The notes beneath the pieces were generated by a model, which made no database searches, was not told the origin of the DNA, and was given only the letters and a program-made list of their open reading frames with translations. From Pachypanchax playfairii (Eukaryota; Chordata; Actinopteri; Cyprinodontiformes; Aplocheilidae), in NCBI GenBank assembly GCA_006937955.1, contig SSNP01000029.1, positions 4,396,336-4,460,335 on the forward strand: DNA of 64,000 bases, in the 5' to 3' direction. Position numbers and translations under genes: made by a program. Below, one piece after another: positions 32,501 to 46,800 of the stretch (the first letter of the stretch is position 1; every line of letters starts with the position of its first letter).

Positions 32501-35500
32501 TCTGAGAATCAGAACCAGGATGGTTTTGTGACCAGTCGCCCTGAAGAGCCTTGCAATGTCTTGGACCCTCCGACAGATTCCTCCAACATGGCTCCATCAT
32601 CAGCAGATCCCACAGCTGCTACAAGCACGTCCTCTTCAGCAACAACAGAAACCAAAGTGACATCTGCTACTGAGGGAACTAATGACAGGGAAACAGATTT
32701 TGCCCCGCCTCCGTCTCCACCTCCACCCGTTGGTTATGACACACAGACAGATCTCAGAACTACAGGTTAGAAAACCAAAGTGTTTACATTTTAATTGTGG
32801 CTTTAGTGAGAGTATTTAACCTCAATTTTACACTTTTGTTTGGAACAATAAGTCTGTGCTTCATAGTGTTTAGTAAGAAAACTTGTCTTAAATCCAGGAC
32901 GTTTTTCTTTTTGTCTGTAATTTGAAATTCCCTGCATTCTTTTTGCATTCTCTGTTTACACTACATGGCTCTGATTCAACCCCTGAGCTCAGTTAAAGTT
33001 AAGACATGAGGACAGGCTGTCTGTCTTTACTATGACACCTTGGATCTCTAACAGCCTGCTACAGATCAGGGTCTGGTTTTTATCACTGGAAGCCCTGACG
33101 CTCATTTACACTCTCTCATTTGGCTGTGTTGTAATTCAGAAAGTCCTTCTACTGCTTTACACTTCAGCTATATCCTTATAAGGAAATCCATAATCAAAGC
33201 ACATGTACCATGCAGCCCAACCTAATGTTTTGATAAGGATGTGTATCTGTTACTTTCTAATCAAACTGAATCCTTTTTCCTTCATCAGACAGCGATGAAC
33301 CAAATCCTTCCACTTTTGACCCTCATCCTCTTCAAGCTCGTCCTCAGACATCCTCGCAGGGTAAAGTCGACCCTTACTCTGTGATTGATATCACTCCCAT
33401 CAAGCTGCAGCAGATCGGGCAGCAGCATAGACCCTCCTCTTCCTCTTCCTCACCAGTGGAGCTGAAAGAGGGAATGGGCCAGGATGTCCACACCAGTGCC
33501 TCTGGCACCACTTCAGGATACTCAGTACCAGTACCGTGTGGCTATGCGACCCCTTCGGGGGTGCCGCTCATCACACCGACCTACACCACACCGGTGATCT
33601 TTCGTCATCTCTCCATGGATGAAGACGGTAAAAATAGAGCATTTAAACAGAAACAACTCCCAAGAATCATTTATTCATAAAATCTACTTTTTACACTCAG
33701 ACATAAAGACACAGCAGTTCTGAGTGTTTTAGGTGTCAAAGCTTCTGTCTCAGACATGTCCATCCCCCTGTCTTTTCCTCTTCCTCTGATTTCCATAAAG
33801 CCTTGCCACAAGGAAGTATGGACTAAATTTAGACCCCCCACCCCCCACCCCAAGGATCTGTGCTGGCTGTGAGGATTTTCCTGTTTCCCTGAATTCTTGC
33901 AGTCCAAGCTTGTGGACTGGCAGACTCAGCAGCCTAATTGCACTGTTATTATCATCCCAGTTCAGATCCTACCATGTTAGAAAAAATGTATTTTATTTTT
34001 AGAAAATGACTTTAAACTCTTGAATAAGATTAAAGTTTAGCCTTTTCTTCTTTGGAGATATAGATTTTGGTTGTGATTAACATAACTGCATAATCACCTT
34101 AATATGACGTTGCTTAAATTATATTATTATAATTATTATAGTATGGTATTATTTCTAAATTAGATACAAATATGTGAAATTTGTGACACATTTCCATTGG
34201 ATTTTTATTTCAAATAAATCAGGATATCTGTGGAGTCCTCAGTGACACCTGGTGGCCAAAAGCAAAAAATGTACAAATGTTTTTATTTAGAATTAAAATC
34301 ACTATTTATTTGTATATATACTGGATAGTATTACCTCTGTAGATTGAGTATCAACACGATTGTTTTGTAAATAGACCTTCCACTTACTCCCTGTTCTTAG
34401 GATTCCTGCACAAAAGTGTCCATTAACTGATTTACTGTTTGATTTATGAGAACTTTGGGATATTAGAACAGCTACTGGCAGAAAAAAGTACAGCTAATAA
34501 CCAAAATGTTGTTCTTTGTGTGTCTGCAAACAGTAAAAAACACACACTTAAGATGTAGTGAAATATTAGTTAGGATTTCTTATTTTACCCCAAAATGTTT
34601 TTATTTTACTTTACTTATTAAAGTACACACATTCAAATATGAAAACTTGTGTATTGACACAAAAAGCCATAACATAACATATTTACAGTTTCTACAAACA
34701 ATTATTAATTATGTTCTAAGGGAAAATCTAAGAAGGCTTGATGCGGAGGTATAACTTGATGTACTACTTCGTGTACTACTGTACCAAACTGTGTTAGAAG
34801 TTTCCTTTGTATAACATTTGTCTTTCTTGTTTCAGTGACTGTAGTAGGAACTAGCAACACCTGTACAAGTGACAGGTAATTCCAGTAAAACAGTCAGAGC
34901 ATGTTTCTAAAATATATTTGTACTTTTAAGAGAAGTATAGGTAGTAAACTCCTCTTCTCTGCATTTTTACAGTATTAATTAATATAAATACTTACATGAG
35001 TCCTTTATTCAAAGTGTTTTTAGTGAAGCGTTTCCACCGATTACAGAAGAGGATGTTTTGGCTAAATGGGCATCAGATCCTGCCAACACTGCCTGGATGG
35101 AAAGTAAGAAATGATGACATGATTTAATTTAAAATACTACAATATTATTATAATTTTCTCTCTTCCTCACATGCCTTTAAGGTGCTATTATCTTTTTTTC
35201 ACGAGTTCTTTTCAACACTACTGAATTCTCAGACTCTTCCTTCCCTTTTTATTTGAGGAAGCAGGTCTGAGTGAGTTTCTTTTCTTAGATTTCGTTCTTA
35301 TCGTCATGTGACTAATCGAGCTGCCCATTGAGCGAAGTCAGGGAATTAATTCTTGAGGTTTTTTTGTGCTTCAGATCCTGATGAGGTGATTTATGATGAC
35401 GTACCCAGAGAGAACTCTGACTCCAACACAGGTTTGGACTTGTTCTTTTTTATGAATTTTACAGATTTTGCAGCTTCCTGTTTTAGACTTGAGATCTGGG

Positions 35501-37847
35501 ACTTGAGACAAACTTGAGACTTAAGTTTGTTTCGTTTCTAATCGGTTTTGTTTCCTCAAAATATGAGCTATTAAAATAACAAGGTCAAGTAACTCTTTTT
35601 GTGTTTGTAAATTATAGAAATATGTTGCTTTAAACTTTAAATTAAAAAAATGCATTTTGGAAAGTAGTCACCTATAATTCATTCCCAGTCGAACATAAAC
35701 AACATATCAGATATTGACACTGAAATAATTGATCATTTCATAGTGGTTTATCAGTTTCAATTTGATGGCAGTAACACATCTAAAAAAAAGTCTCAAGAAG
35801 TAACTGATAAAATTCAGAAACAACTTAAAGGGACATTTCAGAGAGGTAGAGCCTCTCAGATGTAAAGATTATTTACATTTTACACAACTTTTTTGGAGTT
35901 GAAGTTGTATACTGTATGTGGCAAGTATATTTTTACATGTATGTCTTGAATCACTCAGATCCAGATGAGATGATCTATGATGATGTGGAGCTCGGTGAGG
36001 AGGGCTACGGCTGCAGCAGCTCCCTCGATAACGGCTGGAGCTCTAGTGAGTTTGAGAGCTACGACGAGGCCAGCGACGGGGAAAGTCGCCCTGAGAACGG
36101 CATGCCACATGCCTTCATGAGGGGAAAACCACCCCAGAGGAAGATGCACGTGAGTACACAAGAAACCCTCCCGTTTCTCAACCTGACTTCCCGCTAGTAA
36201 CCAAGACTTGTGTCAATATCATCAACAATGTTATTATTTTTTTCCACCTCTTGTACATCTGTTTACACAAACATATTGCTTAAATTACCAATATACTGTT
36301 GTTATTTTTTTTTATTTAAAGAAAAATGTGCTGAGTGTATTTTAAAATGTCTCTGCTGAAAATGGTTATTTGTCATATATAGACATAAAAACAAACTTTT
36401 AATTTTAATATTCTTTTTAAAATGAATGATATTATTAATGCCTTTGAAATTAAGTCACTAAAATTGGAAAATTATGTGTCAGTAACATCAATATTCAATA
36501 TTATGTGGAGTTTAGTAAATGCTTAAACAAGTGTAATAATTACTTTTATTTGAAAAAATTTAAAGAGAAATAAAAAAGAAAAAAAATCACCATGATAATT
36601 AAAAAGTGTTCCAGGATGTGACTAAAACAAGTTGGACTTCAACTATTACATTACCCATAAAAAAAGGATTTTTGCCCATGAACATCAAATCTGTAAATAA
36701 TATTTTTGTATTGCTCAGATATTTTCATACATTTTCTCAATAAAACAACATTTTTGCAGGATAATAAATGTAGCGCTCTTAAAAACTAGCACGGAGATGA
36801 CAGTGAGTTTCCTGGGACTCTAAGATGCAACATCATTCTTAAATACTTGCTTTGCTTCCGTTTAGCTCTCTCAAGATCTGACACGCTTGAAAGAACACTA
36901 TGAGAAAAAGATGAAAGATCTAATGGCAAGTACAGTGGGAACGGTAGAGCTGCAGCAGTTAAAACAGAAACACGAGCAGAAGGTAAATTAGCTGATGTGT
37001 TTATGTTAGATAAAATAGTCCCGACCCTTTTTACTCTCTAACTCCACTCCTGGCATCTTGTCACTGACTTGGTACATTCATCCTTCTCTGATACTAGTGG
37101 TGGTGGTACTGGTGGTGATGGGTTAACATCAAGCTTATTTATCTTTCATTATTGATCTCTTAATATGTTTTTATATCAGAAATTTTAAAGATTATAATAA
37201 AGCTTATTCTAACAAAACTTGCTTTAGCCAACGGTAAACTGAGACACCAGTGACAGAACTTTAAGTTTGTATTTAGAAGTTGCTAAAACAGTCACATACA
37301 AGGGAAATATGGTAGTAAAATACTCACAATTCTAATGAACGTTTGGCTGATGTCCCAGTTGCTGTCGACATGTTCTTCACCTCTACTCTAACACTCCTCT
37401 CCCACATAGTTAAGTTGTTTTTTTAGTCATAGGTTTAGAAGAAGTCGACTAAACTTCATCTCAGACTGAAATTTCTGTTGATATAAATAAATTAATTTTT
37501 AAATGTATTTTTTTTTTTTTTGCTTTTTTCTTTTTGAACCATAAGATGCAAAAGCTGGTGAAGGCAGCTAAAGAGGGGACCAAAGATGGACTGGAGAAAA
37601 CCAAAGCTGCAGTGAAGAAGGGACGTTCCTTCATCAAAACAAAGTCCTTTTGTCAAGGTATGGAATCTCTAAAAGATCATTTACCTTCACACCAAGTCTT
37701 ATAAAAGTGTCCTAACTCCTGATTCTTATCATTTCAGAGAGGAAATCAGCCTGTTTTGAGGACGAGTCAGAACTTTTTATTGAAGTAGATTGTTTTAATG
37801 TTGAGCCTGTGTTATGTCCTGAAGCAGAAGGTCTAACACAGCAGCAG
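27713..37847 (+). CDS. arhgef10: arhgef10 coding exons 1-10 (N-terminal region)
   Basis: Exons: 27713-27749, 32394-32765, 33289-33627, 34836-34875, 35024-35103, 35375-35431, 35959-36149, 36866-36982, 37546-37657, 37738-37847. Donor and acceptor phases match at every junction. The protein starts MDVEDFPPPPPE and then has the acidic block FDEDDEGEAFDFDSGDEIP. Exons 6 and 7 each begin with a PDE[VM]IYDDV motif, and exon 7 continues GWSSSEFESYDEASDGE. Exon 8 is a basic-acidic helix (LTRLKEHYEKKMKDLMAST), typical of ARHGEF10 and ARHGEF10L just before the DH domain. Exon 4 (40 bases) is the shortest internal exon. It is bounded by good splice sites and preserves phase, but I would verify it with RNA. 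Confidence 0.88.
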
Positions 37848-40800
37848 GTAATGTTTAATGTTTATCACACAACTATTTAAAGCAGCTGTGCAAAATGTCT
37901 ACAGATCACTTCTTTGGTGTTTTTATATCTGCAGCTTGTAAGAAGATGTATATTGAGCTCTATTTTAGAAAGTGAGAAAAATTATCTCGAAGCACTTAAG
38001 AGGATATTAGAGGTGTGTAAGTACGGCGAGAGTAACTGGAAAATTCTTTTTAAAGTGATGGTTATTACAGGTCATCATTTCTGCTTTATCAGCAATATGA
38101 GAAGCCCCTGTCCCAGATCGAACCCAAGCTGCTGAGTGACAGGAAGCTGAAGATCGTCTTCCATCGCGTGCGTGAAATCCTGCAGTGCCACTTCCTGTTC
38201 CAAATTGCGCTGGCAAGCCGTGTGACTGACTGGGACAGCCAGGAGATGATCGGGGATGTGTTTGTGGCTTCGGTGAGTAAAAATGAAACTTGTACAGAAG
38301 GAAGGACATCATTTTAAACAGAAAGTTTATGTGACTGTGAATGTATGAATATAGGTGCTTCTGCATTCAAGCAGTTTTTTTTTCTGATGCCGTGAGTAAT
38401 AAATGGGTAAATAAAAACTTTCTATTATGTTGTATCCTGAATTTTAACAAATAATTCAGAATTGTTAATGAAATTATTTTAAAAATAGAATAAGAACTGC
38501 TATGCCTCATGTATAACTACTTTCTTGTGGAAATGTGAAACGTCTGTATTTCTGCTCAGTTTTCCAAGTCTATGGTGCTGGACGCCTACAGTGAGTATGT
38601 AAACAACTTCAGCACTGCGATGGCAGTCGTAAGGAAGACATGCGCCTCCAAACCGGGTTTCTTGGAGTTCCTCAAGGTTTGGCAGACACACAAACTCAGA
38701 AATGTTAACATTAATCTAACGTTTTATTGTCCTTGTATTTGTTCATGGTAATTTAATTTATTTATTATTTCAGTAAAAATCTGATCTTATTATTTTAACA
38801 GTTCAGTTATTTGTCTTTTTCTGTTCCTGCAGTTTACAGAACAAAAAAGATATTTCCAATTTTCTACAGATGTTGTGTTTATTGCTCCCATGTAGTAATA
38901 AATGTCTCTTGTGCAGCATCGTCAAGAAACAAGCAGTGATCGAATAACTCTTTATGGACTGATGATGAAACCAATTCAGAGATTTCCACAGTTTATTTTG
39001 CTCCTTCAGGTATTAAAAATACTCTTTATTCTAATGTCATTTTATTAAAAAAACAACACTTTGTTGTATTATTATAAACTCACCAGCAGATGGCGCAATG
39101 TACTCAGAAATAATGGCACTTGTTTTTTTTTTTAGTTAACTGTTTATGAATAGCCACAAAGGAAAAACCCTGCATTCTTTTGCCATGGATTTTTATGTTT
39201 TTTGTTATAGAATATGCATCATGTTCTGTTTTAAATCTATGATATAACAGCAGAATAGTAACTGCAAAGATCTGCAAAAAATAAAAATAAAAAAAGTTGA
39301 TATTGTCGTTTATAAAACGAAGACTGTTTAAATGTGTAAATGAGTGTTGTAAGACTGTTGCTTTACTGAGTTAATTTTGGGTTTCGGTCACCTTCATCAG
39401 GACATGTTGAAGAACACGCCAGTGGGTCACGCAGACCGTCTGCCCCTGCAGATGGCCCTGACAGAACTGGAGACGCTGGCAGAGAAACTCAATGAAAAAA
39501 AGAGGGAGGCTGATCAGCGCTGCGAGATCCGTCACATTGCAAAAGCCATGAATGAAAGTTATCTCAACAAGGTTGGCACTTTTCTCTTGGTTACATGCTG
39601 TAAACATTAAGTGAGGTTGGTCTTTTTGATTCAGTGTTTTGATGTTTCTCTTTGTTCCAGTGTGGGTGGAGATCAGGGTCTTGACCTTTAGTTCATATTC
39701 TCAGTACATGCATTAGAATTATTAGTTTCCGTGTGCCACCTACTCCAGGTCCTGTGCTAACACATGTTTACTGGGCGTGATGGGGCTGAGTTTTACTCTG
39801 AATCATAGTTTGAGATGTTTTCAACTAAAACAAGCACTTTCACAGAAAGGTTGTGGGAAGCAGTGAGCCAGCACAGCCTGATGCAGCTATGTGTCTAAAA
39901 TATTTAATGAAATCATTAAAAAGTTTATTGACTTTTTATCTTTGCCATGTAGCTTCTGAGCAGCGGTAGCCGGTACCTGATCCGATCAGATGACATGGTA
40001 GAGACAGTCTACAACGAGCGTGGAGAAATCATCAAAACCAAAGAGCGACGCCTCTTCCTGCTCAATGATGTGCTCATGTGTGCCACGCCCAATATCCGGT
40101 AGGAGAGACCTCAACTCAAGTCTTTTTTAGTTTTATTATTTGAGCTACTTCTTATAATTTGATGTCATTTTTTTTATTCTGTACAGGTGTCAGGATGGCA
40201 GTGGAAATGCTCCTCTTGATCAGAAGTTCCTTCTGAAGTGGAGTGTGCCATTGAGCTTTGTGGAAGTACTTGAGTTTGGATCCAGTGAAGATCTGGTCGA
40301 CAGCAGCCGATACCCAGCCCCTCACTCCGGGGAGAAGGTGGTGATCAACGCCAAGCCAAGTATGAATCAGTATCCCTCCAGTCTTTAACCCCTTCCCACT
40401 CTGCAATCTGTAAATAATCAAAATAAAACCAAAACCTTGTTAATTAATTCTTCTTCTCTGCATACAAATAACACAATCTGTCTGTCCTACATGACCTGTC
40501 TAGTTGCTAAATGGGTGTATTTTTTCCGTTCTGCAGTCCTTCGGTCTGCTGAGTCCAGTGATTTCAGTCTTTCCACTGGGGTTTCCTCTGTCACAAACAG
40601 CTGCTCAGTCACTTTAAAAGACTCAGATCAGACAAACAAGCTTAAAGAGACCTTATGATTTTGTGGTGACAGCGCTGAAGTTTTTATTTTAGGATTTGTT
40701 TCATGTTTTTTATATTTGTTTTAGAGAACTCTTGTCTTTTGCTTTGATAAAGCACTCTGCCTGGTCTGTTAAATGGTTTTAGTATTCAAACAGAAGTCAA

Positions 40801-43800
40801 ATGATCACATGTTAAAGTTGCCAGTGGTTACAGGCTGGAACTACTACTGCTAAATTAAACACTGCTCTCTGTAGCACACCCACACCTTCAGTTTGAAATG
40901 CTTTCTCTTTCACTGCAGCGTAACAGTCAGGTTTTTTCTAGCTCTTCATAAAGCCGGCTCTACTGGTTGTTTACTTTCTCACACGTTTCATTTTAACTCT
41001 TATTTAAGTCGTGTTTATTGTGGTTGTCCTCCATCATAATGTGTCAGTCAGCTGCATCCTGCAGCTTTTACTTCTCTTAGTCAAATCAACAGTTTAACCA
41101 TTAGGTGAGTGTATAATAACAGAGTGCTCACACTAAACTGAGCATCATCTGCATCATCCTGAACTGCTGTGGAAATACAGAATGTCCTCAGTAAACGGCT
41201 GCAGAAGGACACGTGGATCTGAATGCTAGACTACAAACAATTGAAATTGGAAGTTAATGTAATATGATGAGTAGATATTTTTCAAATTCTTTTGTTTTCT
41301 GTAAGTTTCAGACCTGCTTGTTATGCAGGAACATTTAGTTTTAGATGAAAACAGCTCTTGGATCGTCCAGCTCAAAGGCTTTGAAAAGGTTTTTCTGTAT
41401 ATGATCTCATTTGTCTACACGTCTTTTTGTTTAGTTTATCTCTCCACAGCATATAAATGGACCACCATGCGAACTGGTCATTTGTAGTTCCACTTTTCCT
41501 GTTACTGGTATAGCTGGTGTATAATTTGCAGATATTTGCTTTGTTTGCATTTAAGAAGAGTATTTTTTTAGGAATGACGATCCTGGCTGTGACTGTTTTG
41601 TTAGCAAACCTGACGTTTCACACAAAGAGACCTTCAGAAAGCTAAATCCCAGTTTAAACATAGAGCCAGTGGAGTCTCTGAGGAGAGTCCCTTTACTGGA
41701 GGAAGGATTAGAATGATCTTATTTTCTTATTTGTTTAATTTTGTTAATAAATATAAAGCTGTGAGGCTCATACAGAGCTTTTTAATAAATGCAACATGGC
41801 TGACAGTTGGTAAATGATTTAGATTCAAACCATATGTCTAATAAAATTTGGTACCAGAAAAAGCATAAAAGAATTGATGCTTTCGAGGTTTGTCTTTAAG
41901 AGTAAGTTGTTCTGTGCGATTATAATTAGAATATAAAAACTCACGAATGATGTGAAAAATACAAATAAGGTATACTGTATAATTAAGACACTTAATTAAG
42001 ACTTTGATGTTTCCATGAACGTATATTAAAGTTTTTAAATGTCAGAGGCGAGTAACTAGCAACAACTGCAACATCCAATAAAAGGAGGATTTCAGCTGAC
42101 ATGCAGAAAAAAACTGACCTCTGAAAGCTAACAGTAGATATTAGTGTTCTTGTAGCAAACACTGACATGGAAGGAATTTACTTTTGAGTTTGCAAACTGT
42201 CACTGCGGCTGTGGGAAACCAACTGATTGCTTTTTATTGATCTTCGTCTCGTTTCTAACCCCAGTTCTCAACAGCATGACCTTCCTCCTTGTTGCCTGTG
42301 TGTCCAGCAGGAAAACTAGCAGCTGATGTTTACATTTCACTGTCAACTCAAATTTTAGATTTGTTTCACAGTGATATTTGGGAGCATAAAACTGATTTTG
42401 AAATGATTGAATGTATTTTTGTATAGATAAACTGTACATGGGCCCCGGTCAGCTTTACCAAGACCTACAAAACCTAATCCATGATCTCAGTTTGGTCAAC
42501 CAGATCTCCACTATGATCAGCAGCCTGAAGGGCAACTACCAGGTACTGTAAACCTGCACAAAGTTAAAGTCATATGTGGAATTCACTTTGGAGGTTTCTG
42601 TTTGTTCTAAGAGGAAGAAATATTCAATATTTTTGGATGTAAGGATGCTGCATAGGCATTTTATATTACTTAAACTAAGTATCACCTATCAGCTGATCTT
42701 TAGCTTTAGTTTGCAGGAGCATGTAAGACTTTGTGCTGTTGGGTCTGTCAGAAGCAGGGGGGGGGGGGGCAGAGTAATGACCACAGTAAGGATCACAGAG
42801 ACATGTGTCCAAGTAGATGAAGGGAGAGATGGAGACTCATTCAGAGGAAGGAGCACAGCGTGCACAATGTGAAGACTTTCAACACTCAGTTTAACATCCT
42901 AAAGTATAGCAACAGTGTTCTATTAATAAATGAGGTTTTTAAGACATGCTGAAAGGTCGAGGCATCATTAACTATTTTCATTTTAAGGCTCAGTATTCTG
43001 TTACTTGTTTTTACAACTGGTCCAGAAAATGACTGTTTGTATTTCTGAATTCAGCTCATGAATTTTTTATGTTGAGGTTCCGAGGAATTGATTTATTCCC
43101 TTCCTCGTCATATCATCCCACTCCACTTAATTCTTTCTTTTCCTATAACTTTTGTTTTCCCTCGTTGTGTCTGTGCAGAATGTAAACCCCACTGTGGCGC
43201 AGGACTGGGTATCGGGTCTCCAGAGGCTCATACTGAAGAAGGAAGAGGAGATCAGGGCAGCAGACCGGTGCAGGATCCAACTCCAGCTACCCGGCAAACA
43301 AGACAAGTCTGTTTTCCACATAAATAAACACGTTTAGCTTAACTGTCTGTGAACACACATAACAGCAGTGTCTCGGGTTTTACCCCCCAATGTGTTTTGG
43401 TTGTCACAGGGCTGTTTTTATCCCCTTTTACCCTCCTTTCCCCTCATATCCTCTCAGCCTCCCTGTGTGCACGGTGAGAGAGAATTAGAGCACATTATGG
43501 ATAAACAAGTTTCTCCACCAGCTCTAATCTGAGGCAGGAATCACTAGAGAGGAAACGCACATCAGTGTTTGCAACCAGAGTCTACCCAGCTGCTGCTGCT
43601 GAACACAAATATTCCTGTTGCACATTAACACTCTCTTATAGCTTCCACCAGATCCCCAAAGGGTGCATCTTGTTTTTAACTCACATTCTCTCAGACCAGA
43701 ACTGTCTTATTATTCTTTACTGCACATCTTTTTTATTCTGTCACTCATCTGGGGTGTATTTAACTGCTGAGATTATCTAAGGGTATGTTTGGAAACACAG

Positions 43801-46800
43801 CTGCTCCTCTCTCATTCCTCTCCTGATCCCTCCATCTTGGACTTGGTACTTCTCGTCTTCAGCCGTTGATTCGGAGGCTACATTTAAGACATCTGCGCAC
43901 ACACATATGAACAAACATGGCACACAGTGTCTTTACGTGTTGATTTATCAGACATTTAAATGGAAAATTATGAATCTACTCAGCTGAAAAAGTGTATTTA
44001 AATAGATATTGGGAAGTACTTAGTTTTTTTTGTGTTTGTTTTGTCTTTTTTTTGGCAGAGCGGGTAAACCTACATACTTCAGTGCAGTGTTCAACACACA
44101 CAGCCCAGCAATCAAACAGTCATGGATCAGTAATTTGCAGATGGCAAAGTTGGCTCTAGGTACAGTAAACCACCTGTTTGTTAACGTCAACATCTCCCAT
44201 TTGCACATTATTATATCTCAATTTTATTTTCTTCATTTATCACATAAAACATTGTTGAATTGAATGTGTTTAAACCCAAAGACAATGTAGAAACTGTATC
44301 ACAGCTTCTTTTTTTCCTTCTTCCTGAGGTGATAATTTAGGTTTTACAATGTGACCCTGTGAGTGATCTAATAGAAAACAGATGACCGTGTTCTAGTTGA
44401 ACTGTGCTATTTATGTTTTAAATCAGAGGAAGACAACCTGCAGGGCTGGTTCTTTGCAGACGACGATGGTAATCAAATCAAAAAGCAGAAACACCCTCTC
44501 CTGCTTCGACAGATGCCCGTAGTTATGTCGAAACTACAGGAGTTCAAGGTAAAATAGTTTTCTTTCATAAAACTGCTAGACATTCGTCTTGTTTAATGTT
44601 CGACCGTGAGAAGTTGAATAGTAAGTGTGTTGTTTGCAGTCAACTGTTAGGCCTCAGCTTGATAGACTCATGGAGGATTCCTGACAGGAACTGCGGTTCC
44701 TCCATGCTTCGATTGATTTGTAAAATATGACACTGATACTTGTCCATAATCCCAGAATCCCTTTTAAAAAGTTCTCTAAAGTTTGTTCCATCTCATGTTC
44801 CTGCATGCAGACAAGTAACACAAGTTTCCCCAAGCACAAAGCAGATTGGAGATTGTTTTTTAATGAGAAGATTTAAATTTAAACTTGTTATTAAAAGATC
44901 TCATTTAAAAGCTATTTTGTTTTATAGCTGCTGATTGAACTGTAAGCATATTTTTATAGATTTTGCAGAACTCTTTTGCCTTTCATTGTATATTTAGTTA
45001 TTGGCCAGTTGCTTAGAGAGTAAGAGCTAATAAAAGGTTGAGGGTTTGATACCCATGGGGGGAGCTATTATTTTTATGGCATTTGGAGAGAGGGGGAGGG
45101 ATTTACAACTAATGGCTTTATGCACTTTACTGGATGACTTGGAGCGGCACCCCAGGCCCTTAAATTTAAAAGGTTAAAACCCTCCCTTATCGAACGCAGG
45201 CTGCTCGCTTCTTCTCTGCTACACTCGTTCCACGAAGCTCCGAAAAACTGACATTTAATTTTATCCCACACTGAATTTTCACTAAAATAATTAACCACTC
45301 ATTAACATGTAATTTCCACAGCTCAACTAAAATTAGTTTTAATATGTTTGAATATCTATGATGCAGTATTAGAATAATAAACTACAGTGAATGTGGGGTT
45401 TTGCTTATGAGGTCAGCAGGATTCATGATTTCAGTCTCCACTGAAACTCTTGACCTGTTTGTATTTATCCAGGCCTGGAAACCAGAAGCAGATGTGGTAT
45501 TTTCTGAACAGTTTGGTTTATCCGATCTTTTCTTTTGTCTGTATATTTTTTCCTGTTCTGTGGCAGGTGGAATGCGCCGTTCACAACCCAGAGCCTCACA
45601 TTAACACAGAGAGCACAGCTGATTCTCCTGCTGTGGGTCATGGATGTGTCTGGGTGAGATCTTATTCCTGAATGAGAAGTATCTTATTTCCTTACACAAT
45701 CCAGAAAAATAAAGATGCATCTTTAACTGGATTTAAATTCAATGTTCAGGTTGCGAGTTGCACCAACCAGATGGGTCAAATAGCCATAGTTGCCATGCAG
45801 AACTCCAGCCCTAAAGTGACTGAGTGCTTCAATGTGGAGTCTAGAATTCTCTGTATGGCGTACGTCCCTCCAGAACAAGTTGAAGATAGTGGTGAAAAGG
45901 TCTCTGAGAACAACCATGTTCCCTTTGCAAGGGCCAGTGATACCCCCGCTGTCTGTTTAGGCATGGAAGAGGGCAGGTACAGTCACTAAAATCTGCATGT
46001 TTTATAGTTTTTACTCCCAGAATGTGAAATCATTTATCAAGTCACTCTGCTTTGATGTTTTCTTTCTGCTGTTCAGCATCATCGTGTATAAGAGCAGCCA
46101 GCGGTCCAAGAAAGTGCGTCTGCAGCATTTCTTCACCCCAGACAAGTCTACTGTCACCAGTCTGGTCTATAAAAAGCACTGCCTGTATGTCGGCCTGGTT
46201 AGTGGCTCTGTGGCTATTTACTCCAGATCACAAGGTGTGTGTTTGAAAGAGTGGAGAGACACTTTTTAATTTGTAAATACTGTTTTCTGTTCTTTCAAAT
46301 TCAGCACTCATTAAGTTTGTCACTTAAAAGCTGTGATTAACCTGATTAAAGTGACGCAGCAGGATGGATTCCAACATGTGGCTGTTTCAGTTTGTAGCTT
46401 GAGTTCAGGGGTCTGATTCTCCCTGTTTCCATTTGCTTTGTTATCTGGGAGAAGTCAGTCTGTTAGCTGTGACCTATTTAATCTTCCCTCCTTTCCTTCT
46501 GGACACAGACACTCTGACCAGTCTGACATCAGCTTCATTATGGGACAGACTGGGATTCTGAATCCATATTTCTCTATTATAAAAGAGAAGCTGTTTTTAT
46601 CAGAAGAGATGTGATTCCTCGTCATTCCTGGCTGTCAGATATGAATCTGACCATCAGTAACTTGTGATTTTACTGCTTTAAATTGTACTTAAATTGCAAA
46701 TTCCAGTTCTTGCTGCTTCTGAGTTGGTCTGTTAGGTTTGTTTGCAGAATGAAAACAAAGACAGATAGAATATGGATGATCGCCTGCGGACAGAAAAACA

